Positions 49,737 to 60,315 of a DNA stretch of 64,000 nt are shown here, in pieces (position 1 is the stretch's first letter; each line of letters opens with the position of its first letter). A program made the translations under genes and the position numbers. The stretch is from Atopsyche davidsoni. Taxonomy: Eukaryota; Arthropoda; Insecta; Trichoptera; Hydrobiosidae. The stretch covers positions 12,960,501 to 13,024,500 of the forward strand of contig JAILWY010000027.1 of NCBI GenBank assembly GCA_022113835.1, read 5' to 3'. The notes under the pieces are model-generated. The model saw only the letters and a list, made by a program, of their open reading frames with translations. It did no database searches and was not told where the DNA came from.

Positions 49737-49948
49737 CAGAGCGCATGCGATGCCCGCGATCGCCTTCAAATAACGAAGATGCACGTGCTGGCCAAGAAGC
49801 TGGTGCACGGCGGCGTGTGGAGACGTGCGCGCCGGGCCGCGTGGCGTGCTCTGGTGGCGTGCTGCACGCCGCGCGACGACCCCGCCGAGCGCGCGTGCGT
49901 GCTCTCGGCCGTGGGCATCACCGCGCACCACGGCGAGCCGAGAGAAGG
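49737..49948 (+). CDS. Probable Arg-rich coding exon of an unrecognised protein
   Basis: The frame that contains MHVLAKKLVHGGVWRRARR and then a VACCTPRDDP segment has G or C at nearly every third position from 49,779 to 49,943. The two other plus frames do not. The left boundary is uncertain. Acceptor-like GTTGTAG|CAG|AG occurs at 49,735-49,739, which would give a Ser-Ala-Cys-Asp-Ala lead-in. Alternatively the ATG at 49,779 (context GAAGATGC) is a start codon. A weak donor, AGG|GTACTC, follows near 49,949. After it the frame runs into a CCTCCCCTTC low-complexity stretch. The basic and aromatic pattern ahead of a Cys-Cys pair might be a membrane-proximal segment, but I cannot name a family. 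Confidence 0.5.
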
Positions 49949-51259
49949 GTACTCGACCTCCTCCCCTTCCTCCCCTTCCTCCCACCGTGCTTTAACCCAT
50001 TATTCTGACCGAGTGGTCTACATGCAAAATGAATATTTTCGTTTCTTTCCGACGGAACGGCGACTTTATCGAGAATACTACCTGACGACTCGGTGTATTC
50101 GGTCTTGCTGTAAAATTGTATGGCATAGGAAATATATTCATTAAGATTCACTTTATTTAACATTTCAGAATAATAATTGCAAACAACATGCACGAGTGTT
50201 ACTCGTGTAAATTATGTTATTCGTGATGTATCGTCGTTTTCTCGAAACGACAGCACATCTGGGGCGAATGAGTTTTAGTAGATATGTAAACCCGACTACA
50301 TTTTCGTCCATATAATATTAAACATTGTTAAATAGTGACACTATCGAGAAGGTGGCATCTCGTGAGATTTTACGAAGTGCCTGTTTCATTATCAATGTTC
50401 TCTATAAATTTGCCATTCAATATTTAAAGCCACCGCAACGCGCGCTGATCGTTTCCAACAATGCGAGTCCAGGGCCATAGGAAGTATCAGCATTCAGTGA
50501 AACAAATTAAGTATGACGCGCTCGCCAAGTTCACAGTTCGTAATTGATTCGGTCGTCGCGAGCGGGGAGGGCTCCGCGCCTCCTCCGCCCCGACCTTCGC
50601 CGGGTGGCTCTGCTGCCACACTTCTGCTGCAGATCACCGACCGCAACTGAGGGCCGGCTGGAAATCACCGAGAAGGAAAATGTCATTTCACATTCACAGA
50701 TTAAGCAATTCGGGTTCCTACTTTAATTAATAATTAACCAGTTATCAGTAATCTTGAAATTATACAATAAATCTGAATCTAACATTTGCGAAGATTTGCC
50801 GCCTTACTCAATAAATCGCAACTAAGTTTTGTTTTCATTCTCAAACCTATCGTAAAATTAAAAGGACTGGCCCAAACGATGCGCTCGGTTCACAACATAT
50901 TCAGCACAAACAACACAAATATAATCCAACACATTCCCCCTCCTCCACCCCCTCCCCTCCTACTCGGTAGATCTGCCGACTTAATTTGTTCCTCCATTGC
51001 GCTCTCGCAGTTTGATAAGGATGTTAATAGTTACTTTTTTAGAATCACGGATAAATAGAACTACTCTCCTATTTGAGTGTTAGCCATATGTTTTTAGGTA
51101 TAAACGTTTAAAGTATGATACAAAAATATAACTTTATTTTTTGCGACACTCGGGCTTTCGCGTTTTGTCTATTATTTATCCAGCCGATTTGTCATTCTAG
51201 CAAAGTTACATCGGTTACACCCGTTCACACAACAATTAAAATTCTCGCTCATTTATAAA
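49949..51259. other. Probable intron or intergenic stretch
   Basis: AT-rich apart from C/T-rich low-complexity tracts at about 49,950-49,982 and 50,937-50,962. No exon is supportable. Confidence 0.4.
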
Positions 51260-51332
51260 GCCACAGTGGCCGAAAAGACTGTGATGCCAGGCCGCGACTG
51301 CCAAAAAATGTGCATTCGAATCCCACACGTCT
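51260..51332 (+). mobile_element. tRNA-like SINE head or tRNA pseudogene
   Basis: An A-box, TGGCCGAAAAG (51,267-51,277), and a B-box, GCATTCGAATCC (51,312-51,323), are separated by the 45-46 nt expected of a tRNA gene. A run of eight to nine A follows at about 51,333-51,341. The acceptor stem does not pair convincingly and an anticodon cannot be assigned. I read it as a tRNA-derived SINE or a decayed tRNA, not a working gene. Confidence 0.55.
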
Positions 51333-53651
51333 AAAAAAAAATTATCGTCGTTTCGTGTGCGGAATGTTTATTCAAAAACATGGCTAACCTAATATTATAT
51401 AATGTTTTTCTTTATCGGATTTTCTGTGCAGAAAAAAAATTCTCAGCGCCATGCGTCTTTTATCATTTCTGCAGTTTTTTTTTTATTATCTTATTTTTGG
51501 TTATATGTTTTAATTTAAACATATTGCACGACAACTTATCGTGTTGTGCAATCGATATATATTTATATTTAATCCAGACATCCTCGGTGTTATAAAACAA
51601 AACTGTTACATATCTTACTGCCTTCCAGGTTTAATATATCGTTCTGGGTGTTTAGTATTCTCGTTTACAAAAATCCACAATCACTAAAAAATATATATTA
51701 TTGCGTGTTTGTTTTTCATCGCTCTTCATCGTTGTATTTACTCTGTCTTGACGATAAAGACTAAGCCCACACTGTCCTGGTTCAGTACTGCTAACTTCAA
51801 CGAGTCTGACAAGTATCTCGTCGGCACGTGATACCCGAATGAATCAGGCGATCGTTCAAACGTTTCGGCCTGACAGTGCGGATATTATCGTAAAAGGTAG
51901 TATTTAGTGTGTCCGTCCGTAATAGTACGCACTTGTTGACATTTCAATAGTTTACCTGCCATTGGACGGTTTCTTGGAAAATCTGAAGTATTCTCCTCGA
52001 GCACTCGTCGAGCTGTTTTATATTTTTTAAACGCTAGAAAACTCAGGATAAACGTTGAACCGCGATGACGTGGGAACGTCGAAGTGGGTGGCAACGCACT
52101 GCAGGTCAACCTGTCGCGGGCTCTCGATAAAAAGTTAGGAAGACGCTACGGCGAAAGGAAGGGCTGGGATCTGTTAAAGTGACGGTTTTTTTTTTTTAAG
52201 AAAGGCACCCACTTGATAATATATTATAAATACATTCCCTTAACTATTAACAAAATAAAATGACGCGGTGTGCCCGTTAATGAAACGATAAATATCTTGG
52301 CAATCGCCATGAAAATAATCTTTCCTGTCTAAATCGCATACCGTCGCTAACATGTCGCATTGTCTGTGGAAATTCTATTTCTGACGCCACCGAGTCGATC
52401 AGTGCTTGCTAAAACATTGAGCTCTTTTCGGAGTTTCGCTGCCCGCGCCGCTGACTGCGGTCACCGTGGCGCGACGTCATGTGCCGAGTGCGCGTCAACC
52501 GCTGACCGTCGGCAGAGATCCATCTCAGTATTGGCATGCTCTGCAAAATTTTATTAATGCTGCTATTTATGAGAAACTCACCGGCATCATCTGCCAGAGG
52601 GTCACACTCGCATGATTAACCTTACGAGTACGGTTCCTCATTTTCACATAGCACTAGTGATCGAATGCTATTGATTTGAGAACTTTTAGAAGCAGGGAAT
52701 TATAATGATATCAACTTATTTCCTCTCCCTCACTCGATTTGGCAATATTCTCCCCCCGTTTCTACGCCCTTGCCCTAGTTTGATCCGGCTCTGTCTCCAC
52801 TCGCTCTCCACAGCTCTATGCTCGCATGGAATACTTGTAGAATGCAAGAAATTGCGAGGATCTAGAAATCATACAATACTCTTTACGCGCTCATCGACAG
52901 CCCCAAACGTCCGCGCCCTGAGTTAGATTTCATTGCGATAAAACGCATCTGCGGCGTGCCGCGCTATTCCCGGGTGCTTGTTGCATTTGTACCTCAACAA
53001 CTAGCTCCCAATTCAGTCACCGTGCTCACAGGGTCGATATTTACAGCTTCTATATAGAAAAATGTCCTAATTTGGTTAATTAGAATAAAACAATATTCTT
53101 TAGAATATTCTATTGAAACATTTTATGATCAATTGGTAATCTGCTTCTTATGTATATAATATAATAACATAGATCCGTATGCAATAAAATGTCAAGTTAT
53201 GGTAGTGCTTTTGGTGGGATTTTGATGGTAAATGATTTTTCTTTGTTTAAAGATTTTTGTCTGTAGTGATGCTCTTTATTTATATCGCGACCGATTTCGA
53301 CCGAAGGAATAGGTCAAGCATTTTCGGCTAATGATAATCGTATGCCAGTTGAAATAAAAATGTGATGAAATAACTTCGTGAAAAGGGAGAATGTGCCTAT
53401 TTTTGTACGCTACTAACACTCCATACATATTTAAAAACAAACATTTTCGTCAAAACCACCTTCATAGGCGTCTCTAGTAATATCGAAACACTCCAAGAGC
53501 GCCGACGACGCCTCGTCTCGGGATGTATCCCGAATGCTCGCACACGCAACGCCGCGGCGGACGTGTCCCGATCCCGGGTGTCGCTTCGAGTTTTCAGCAG
53601 CCGATGGTGTGACGAGTACGGATTACTAATTGTCGGTTTGTTTCCTTCCAG
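51333..53651. other. Probable intron sequence
   Basis: AT-rich with no supportable exon until the acceptor at 53,650. The last 100 bases before it have a branch-point-like TACTAAT and a T/C-rich tract, as expected for a 3' intron end. Confidence 0.45.
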
Positions 53652-53865
53652 CTCTGAGCATGAGTGGCGCAGACGCCGCGACCGCTCCAAGCGCTCTCAC
53701 CGGCGCTCCCCCACGTCGCGCCGCCGCCACCGCCACCGCCACCGAGAGGGTCGCTCACCGCGCTCTCCCCGCTCTCCGCGCTCTCCGCGCTCTCCGCGCT
53801 CGCCTCGCTCCCCCGAGCGCGCGCACCGCCACGACGAGCGCCAGCCCGACCCGTCGCCCGCCACG
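53652..53865 (+). CDS. Coding exon with an Arg/Ser/His-rich, (RSP)7 sequence
   Basis: A strong acceptor (GTTTGTTTCCTTCCAG, ending at 53,651) precedes the exon and a good donor (CACG|GTCAGT at 53,866) closes it. In the frame that enters in phase 2 and leaves in phase 0, the 71 codons are almost all G/C-ending. They read SEHEWRRRRDRSKRSHRRSP, then an Arg/His stretch from a CCACCG-like tract, then seven RSP tripeptides (53,752-53,814), then ERAHRHDERQ. Arg-Ser-Pro repeats resemble RS domains of splicing-related proteins, but short RS stretches also occur in cytoskeletal and channel proteins, so no function is assigned. The repeats are made by 9-bp units and may vary in number between individuals. 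Confidence 0.65.
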
Positions 53866-54138
53866 GTCAGTAACCCGCCCTTACCTCATCTTACCAGTGT
53901 GCTCATCGGCTCGTCGGCTCATCGGCTCATCGACCTCCCCGAGTCGTCCCCTCCCCGACACGCGTATGTTCCACCCAGTGTCAACCGGCGACGCAACCTC
54001 GAGGCCGGCAACCCACCGCGCCCGATCGGCTCGCTACTATATATTATACTGTAACGCGTCGTCGGCTACGAGGATGCAGCAGGCGCGACCTGCAGCCCCC
54101 GAGAGGCGGTGTTCGCTCATACTAATTATTATCAACAG
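53866..54138. other. Probable short intron
   Basis: It runs from the GTCAGT donor at 53,866 to the ATTATTATCAACAG acceptor ending at 54,138. It contains a TCATCGGCTCGTCGGC-type short direct repeat near 53,903-53,933. Confidence 0.3.
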
Positions 54139-54149
54139 GCAGGTACGCG
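54139..54149 (+). other. Candidate microexon (11 nt, or 7 nt by an inner acceptor)
   Basis: GCAGGTACGCG lies between an acceptor-like TATTATCAACAG and a consensus donor GTGAGTATG at 54,150. A second acceptor, GCAG ending at 54,142, would leave a 7-nt exon, GTACGCG. After the phase-0 end of the RSP exon, the 7-nt form leaves phase 1. That fits entry at a possible acceptor, CCCTCAG ending at 54,972, into the long frame at 55 kb. This is inference from splice signals only. Confidence 0.25.
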
Positions 54150-54972
54150 GTGAGTATGAAGCGTCGACCGTGCTGTGCTGTCCGCACCCCGAGTGAGCGC
54201 CCCCTCTCGGCCGCCAGGTTCTCTGCGATGCTCTTTCAACTATTACAAAACTGCAGTCGTCCGGTTGATGCTGTGTATATAAAACATTTTCCTATTTATA
54301 CTGACACTTATTTTAATGAAATATCTAAAATCTCTCGAAATTCCTTCTAACACACCGGTGGAACATACGACTACACACGACACACCGCATCCCAATCTCG
54401 AGTGTGCAAAAAGAAAACACAATTATAAGTCATATTTACGTATAGTATATTTTACCCCCACAATCTCCGTTTCGAGTCGAGATCTTGTAATATCAAATGA
54501 TAGGCTCGCTAGTATGCGAAGTGCGCAAGTATGTGAGCACCGCGCGCCGCCCGTCACGCGCTCGGCCGCCGCACAATGTCCGAGGACATGGTCCCGGGGA
54601 GTATCGCGTGTTAACTCGTTTGTCACTCGCGGCGTCGTCACCTTCCCGTCTTCCGGGAGTGTGCCGGTGGCCGCAAGTGCGGGAGGATCGCCCCACGCGG
54701 AGGCGCGCCGATGCCGCGATACGACACGCTCGCACTCACCGTCTAGGAATAGACGACTGCGGTTCCCGCTTTTGGACAATTCTTTCCGGAATGTGTAGGC
54801 ATTCCGCCGTTTCGCCGGCGGCGCTGCAGACTCTCAAAACACCGACGAAAACACTCTTTTTCGCATTGGAACATCGCGGCGGCTATTTCCGTCGGTGAAG
54901 TATTCTGGCGGGAGCGCGCCAGGCGGCACCACCGGCGTCCGCTGCCAGCGCCGGACGGAAATATTCCCTCAG
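54150..54972. other. Intron or upstream region of the 55-kb ORF
   Basis: No exon is evident. GC content rises steadily from 54,500. It may be promoter or 5' flank if the ORF at 55,041 has its own start, since TCAGTT at 54,970-54,975 resembles an arthropod initiator. It may be an intron if the ORF is an internal or terminal exon. Confidence 0.3.
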
Positions 54973-55005
54973 TTGTCCGCCACCCGTGCTCGCCGCCCCA
55001 CGGAC

Positions 55006-55038
55006 ATGCTCTCCCGCTCCGCATACACCGTGCACTGA
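55006..55038 (+). other. 10-codon upstream ORF ending 2 nt before the main ATG
   Basis: ATG at 55,006 opens MLSRSAYTVH and stops with TGA at 55,036-55,038. CC and then the main ATG at 55,041 follow. If the message starts upstream, this arrangement would reduce or condition translation of the main frame by reinitiation. If the segment is spliced in as an internal exon, it is irrelevant. Confidence 0.4.
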
Positions 55039-55040
55039 CC

Positions 55041-56558
55041 ATGGCCGCCAGCGAGCCGCGCCGCCCGCCCCGCAACTTGCTGCTGTCCTGTCCGCCGCCG
55101 CCGCCCATGGACCACGTCCTCGTCCCTCGCGTCCAGGCCCTCTCGCTGGATCCGCGCCCCGAGTTTGTCAGCTCCGACTTCGCCCCGCACCCCCCTCGCT
55201 CCGTCGTCGCGCTCCGCTACGACGCCGAGCCCTTCAGCCCCGCGGCCGCCTATGACAACTTGGGCATGGAGGACTATCCTTCGCCGGCCTACTCGGTGAA
55301 CGGAGATCTCCCCCTCTTCCCGGACGCTCCGTCCGTCTACCCGGACGAGATTCCCGCCCTTCCGAACGCCCTCGAAGTGCCGTCCGCTCCCAAGAGAGTG
55401 AGAAAGAAAGACCCCGCCGCGAACTTCGACGCCTACGCCGACGTCCCCGACCTCCGGTCGTCGGAGGCTTCGTGCGCACCGATCCCCGAGGACTCCGAGC
55501 CCGACCTCTCGCTGCCGACCGACTACTGCGCCAAGCGCGCGTCGTGGCCGACGCTTCCTCTCGTCCTGAACAATCCGTTTTACGACTGCTCCATGGCGTT
55601 CGACCCCGACTTCGAGGGCGACGGCCACATAGTGTTCCCCGACAGTTACTTAGCCGTCGACGATGCCTACGTGCCTCCCTACGAATACCTCCCGACCGAC
55701 GGCGACCCGGTGGACGGAGGTCCCGTGCAGTACTACTACGACGCCACAGTGACAGCCAGTGACCCGTGGGCCCCGGCGCAGGCGGTGTGCGCGGCCAACC
55801 CCAGTGTGAACTACGAGAGGAGTCTCGCGGACTTGCAGAGCATTCCTTATGTGCCTCTAGACAGTGTGGACCCGTACCGGAACTGTACCGGCAGCGCGGA
55901 GAACGCCCTCTACGCCCCCGTCGCCCGCGGGGATTCGCCCTTCGTGCTCGATTATTATGAGACGGCTCCCGACACCGCTCATTCGGGAAGCCTGTCTCCT
56001 TATCTAGAGGACAAGACCGAAGTGACTCCCAACCTAATAGACGATTGCTGTTACATCACGCCTCGCGAGTCCTACGATGTGTCCAGTTCTGCTACTCCGG
56101 ATAATCTCCAGGTGCTCGTCGACCTTACCAAGGGAGATTCCGCTACCCCTACAGAACGCAGTCGGGAGGCGAGTCGAGATGCAAATCGAGATCCCAGCCG
56201 AGAAGCGGTTCGAGACCCCAGCCGGGAAGCGAGTCGAGACGCCAGTCGAGATGCTAGTCGAGAAGTAAGCTTGGAGGCTCCTTCCAGCTTCAGTATAGAC
56301 TATGACCAGTCTTCCATAAACGTGGCAATGTTGAGTGTGACGCAAGACTCCGCTCGCGGCAGTCTGGAACCGCTGACGTCTGAGGTCAGCGTCGCGGAAG
56401 ACGCGGTCGGACCCAGCGAGGGTCCCTCGCACCACCAAATCCGCATCCTCGACCCCGAGGGTAACTCGCTTCCCAGTCATTTCTCCGAACCCGAGCCCGA
56501 ACCTGACACCGAGCCCGAACCGGAGCCCGAGATCGAAGAGGTCTGCACACTAACCTAA
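55041..56558 (+). CDS. 505-codon ORF, acidic disordered protein of unknown family
   Basis: This is the strongest coding signal in the window: 505 codons, G/C-biased at third positions, with a good start context (CTGACCATGGCC) and a TAA at 56,556. I do not recognise the family and see no enzyme motif, signal peptide or membrane segment. The protein begins Pro- and Arg-rich with a five-proline run near residues 18-22. It continues as an Asp/Glu/Pro/Tyr-rich chain with many short acidic Tyr-containing motifs. Residues of about 374-409 form an imperfect Ser-Arg-Glu-Ala-Ser-Arg-Asp-Ala repeat. It ends in a Glu-Pro run (EPEPEPDTEPEPEPEIEE) and VCTLT. The composition suggests a disordered scaffold or a transcriptional activation-type region. 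The frame is also open upstream, so it could be the last exon of the gene that carries the exons at 53.7, 49.7 and 41.5 kb, entered through an acceptor at 54,971-54,972. The antisense frames are shadows. Confidence 0.82.
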   Translation: MAASEPRRPPRNLLLSCPPPPPMDHVLVPRVQALSLDPRPEFVSSDFAPHPPRSVVALRYDAEPFSPAAAYDNLGMEDYPSPAYSVNGDLPLFPDAPSVYPDEIPALPNALEVPSAPKRVRKKDPAANFDAYADVPDLRSSEASCAPIPEDSEPDLSLPTDYCAKRASWPTLPLVLNNPFYDCSMAFDPDFEGDGHIVFPDSYLAVDDAYVPPYEYLPTDGDPVDGGPVQYYYDATVTASDPWAPAQAVCAANPSVNYERSLADLQSIPYVPLDSVDPYRNCTGSAENALYAPVARGDSPFVLDYYETAPDTAHSGSLSPYLEDKTEVTPNLIDDCCYITPRESYDVSSSATPDNLQVLVDLTKGDSATPTERSREASRDANRDPSREAVRDPSREASRDASRDASREVSLEAPSSFSIDYDQSSINVAMLSVTQDSARGSLEPLTSEVSVAEDAVGPSEGPSHHQIRILDPEGNSLPSHFSEPEPEPDTEPEPEPEIEEVCTLT

Positions 56559-59500
56559 CGCCCCCCCAACATCATGATATGGCAATAATTGTAACTGTGT
56601 ACTGTTATCATCAGTAGTAAAATCACTGCCGCTGATAACCACCCGCTGACAAACATCAACAGCAGCGAGTCGCGTGGGCTGCGCGTCGCTTTACAACCCT
56701 CGTCTACAGCCCTCATCTCTGTTTATTCTGCGTTGTTTTTTGATCGCGGCTGGTTGTTGGTCGGTTCCTTAAGTTATATCAGATCTAACAACCTTGTTAT
56801 CAACCGATCGATAAGATCTGTGTCCACTTCTCAACCGTATCAATTTTAAAATTAATATCGAAAAATGGATTCAGACTTCGTCCCTCTAATGATACATATG
56901 CTGGCTGTTTCCACTTTTCAACGATCGTCAATAGCGTATTGTAACCTAGTGCACGTATTTAGGTTACCGTACTTGCAACATTATAAACACACCGAAAAGT
57001 ATAATTCGCCTCTGCATGCAGTGTATGTAGCCCGCATACCTAACCGCCGACCCCGCGCCGCCCTGCTTGGCCGGACTCCACGGTTGCCCAACGGAGCCGC
57101 CCTGCGCCCGCAGGTTGCCTCCTGGCCGTCACTTGTCACAGCCGACGTCCGCGTATGAGCGTCCAAAAATGTATCGAAAAATTGGCTCTAGATCGCTCTA
57201 GTTTATTTTGCTAATTTGTAAATAAGCACCGCGAAAAAAATATTAAATATTTACAAAATTATCTATAGATCATGTGATGACAACTGTTACCGGTTAACTT
57301 GTATATTGACAACCGATTCGACATTTCACGTTCGAGTTTCGACCGCCGAGAGTCCCGTCTCGCGATTTGCCAACTCCCATGGCTGTTTTTAATACTGCAA
57401 AGCCTCGAACAGAAATATCTCGACGGCTAGTGGGCCGGCTACTTTCCGGCGCGGCTGTTTATTTACTATTGACTCGAAGCGATTCCATCTGCTCCTGCGA
57501 ACTTACGGCCGAAGTTAGAATTGTCTGGTAGGAATGCCAAACGCTTGGCTAAAAAATCTCAGACAAGCAGAGAAGCAAACAGATAATAAGTATTTTTGTG
57601 ACAAATATAACTTTTCACATGTATGTCTGTTTCTCGGAAAATTTTCCACGATTCGCATGTTTTTATGGCAATATCCAAAATCTACCGCTGAATCGCGTGT
57701 CGTCTCTCCTGTAGTGAGAAGTTATCACTTTTACTCCGGAAAATTCTCTCTCGTCTACGTTGCTCTCGGTTGGATTTATTTATAAGCCCATTATTGATAC
57801 TTCGGTGTCCATTGTGACCGCGCGCTGCCGGTTTAAATCGGGACGCGAGATGGTGCAATTCGAACGCCACGAACTGCGCAATACCATGCATAACGCCGTT
57901 TACCAATAAAGACGGAACAGAGGTTTGCCAAAAAACGAAACCTCGACAAAAAGCTCTTCGATTACACTTATGAGAGCTGCTATGTTTAGGTTTGACGAAC
58001 TTTGATTTTACTTCTCCCATCGCGAACGCTTTGCTTTTGTTTGATGTATTTACAAATAGTGTGGCTAAATATAAACTACAATGTTTTCGTTGTATTTTTA
58101 TATTTTCGAGTCAAGAACCTCGGCGTGATAATAGCCGCGTCCGTGGTGGTGCGCGGTCACGCGGCGCGGCGTTTCTGTGTATGTTGGAATTTTCCTGTTA
58201 TTCCCGAGGCGTCCAGCTGATGCCGTCCCTCCCCGCGACCTTAAGGCGGTCGGGCTATTTCCGATGGACACGCGGCCGAGGCCTGACCCCGCCCAGTCTG
58301 CCACCGTCGCACAGGTAAATCTGACGTGCCTAGAGAGGTCGACTAGATAATTATGCACGCGGACCTGGATGCTCGCAGCGATCGGGCGACCTGTACCAAT
58401 CAATGCATCTTTTTCTAATTTTATTGAACTTCTTTAACGGAGTGCTCGCTATTGATACGTTATTAAACGTGATATTTATCTAATTTTGTAATTCATTACC
58501 TCGAGTTATTAAAAATGTGCGGTTTTAATATATGCAAAAAATATTACTATCATTGCTACTATTTTGTTTTCATATACACATCACGATTTCTCGTCGGTGT
58601 ACGTTCATGAACTTTTTTTATGCCACTGCAAAGTGGTAAACATTCGGGAAAAATTATTGAGAAATAAATATTGTATGTATCATTTGAATGATTTACTTAC
58701 TGCACATATTCGCACAAGTAAGGATCAAAATATTCCATCACAGCTGAATATTTTTTATTTCGCAAGAAAAACAAAAGGTTGCCACTTGCCACGCTATAGT
58801 TCTCAACCCTGGCAGACGTCCTCGCGTCAGCTGTGCGCGAGTTCCGCGCTCCCCGCACAGATGGCTCTGGCCGCGCCACCCCCGCCCCCGCCCCCGACCG
58901 CTTTATTTCCATTTCTCCGACAGCACAACTTTGTCGAAGGATGCCCTGATAATTTGGCAAATAAATTCAAGTGTTTTGGCAGAGTTGAGTTTGTATTTAT
59001 GTATTTTTTTATGGGTGCAGTAATTATTTTTGTATTAATGAAGTATTCGCACTCGCGCAGGTGGGCTGTCGCCTCGTATATCTGTACATGACTAATTTGG
59101 TACATCGATTGAAAGTCAAAAAATACTTTAATGAAGTAACTTTTGACACGATTCCGTGCAATTTTAATTTATTCGTCGTCAATATTTGATGAAAATATAT
59201 GGTAATGACTACTTTGCGATATATTAGATTTTATCAATTTCCATATATTTATCATGATCAGTGTAGTTCAATTTAGTCAATAATTTAATTAATTAGTATT
59301 GTCAAGTTTAATTTTTTTGTTTTATTTTAAAATTTCAATATTTTCTAGTTTTCCACGAAATCATCCCTAGCCAGAGTTCAGAGCTCACTCTTCACCCGTG
59401 GGGCGGGAATCAAACTCGGTCCAAAAGCGATAGCTCAAACCTTATCGAATTTGTTGAAATCAAAACGCGCATCGTCCGGCTAATCTACTTTCCCATATTT

Positions 59501-60033
59501 TCTCTTTGTGGTACCATGGCCGGTAGAAAATTAACATTTCCTTCGGGGAACGAGTCGCCAAAGCCGGCGCCCGCGTCCTCCGCAGTGAAGGAGCCGCGTC
59601 CTTAGAGCAAGATTATTCCTGAACTAGCAGTGTGAGCAATCGAAAAAAGAAAATTGCTACATTTTGAATTGAAGTTACGTTTTTTGCGTTCAGTATTTTT
59701 TAAAAATATAATTTTCGTGTTGGTCGCTTTTATGGCAAACGTGACCGACTCCCGGTAGAAATCGGAGACGCGATAATTGTCATCACTATTAAATGAGATT
59801 GAATTTTTACACGGAATTGAATAACATATAATTGTTTTACCATAAGCATGTGCTCAGGTTTACCGGTAAATATTTTGAAATATGGACACTACTGCTTCAT
59901 TTTCCCAGTATCGCGCGCCCTAAAATACGGTGTTATCCGTGACCAGTTCCCGAAGTTTTCAACGTCAACTTCGTAATTGAGTCTACTCAGCGAAGAAAGC
60001 TTTTACTCAGCAAACGTAAATGATTTGAACGCA
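56559..60033. other. 3' UTR and downstream non-coding DNA
   Basis: The first part (to about 57.2 or 57.9 kb) is probably 3' UTR by position. No further exon is supportable. A pyrimidine-rich GC patch at 58,862-58,898 and short frames near 58,000-58,400 and 58,560-59,090 have no domains. On the minus strand near 59,417-59,401, GAGTTTGATTCCCGCCC looks like a B-box without a partner A-box. Confidence 0.4.
57905..57910 (+). terminator. Candidate polyadenylation signal AATAAA
   Basis: This is the first canonical AATAAA that I find after the TAA at 56,556, about 1.35 kb downstream. An ATTAAA variant lies earlier at 57,242. Either could end the transcript; neither is proven. Confidence 0.25.
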
Positions 60034-60114
60034 TTATAAATAGACGACCGCAAGTGCGGAGCTACCTGCCGCCCCGAGCACTGGCGGCGCGCCAGCCGCG
60101 TGCGCGTGACGTCA
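60034..60114. promoter_or_regulatory. Candidate promoter elements: TATA box and CRE
   Basis: TATAAATA at 60,034-60,041 and a perfect palindromic CRE TGACGTCA at 60,107-60,114 lie in a small GC-rich patch. No gene with a matching start is seen within a few hundred bases on either strand, so a promoter is only a possibility. Confidence 0.2.
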
Positions 60115-60189
60115 TGAACTTTATTTTCATTTTTCGCGATCCACGCCGACCTCCAGCTTATGTAAGCTAAGAGCTGCTCCAGCGCTGGT

Positions 60190-60219
60190 CTCCCGGACTC
60201 CCGGACTCCCGGACTCCCG
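60190..60219. repeat. 8-bp minisatellite (CTCCCGGA)n
   Basis: Three exact octamers plus a partial fourth, in the same GC patch as the TATA/CRE pair. Confidence 0.8.
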
Positions 60220-60315
60220 TCCTTCCGGCGAGCGACCTCCGACGAGGCTTTGTACGACACGAGCTCAAGATTTAATTCATTTGAAATAACACTTCTGATG
60301 ATAATTTATTTCTTG

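Noticed and set aside
54969..55628. Minus-strand 219-codon ORF opposite the 55-kb ORF
   Set aside because: Shadow of the plus-strand coding frame. It stops where GC bias weakens.
59401..59442. B-box-like GAGTTTGATTCCCGCCC on the minus strand
   Set aside because: There is no A-box at the right distance, so it is not called as a tRNA-derived unit.
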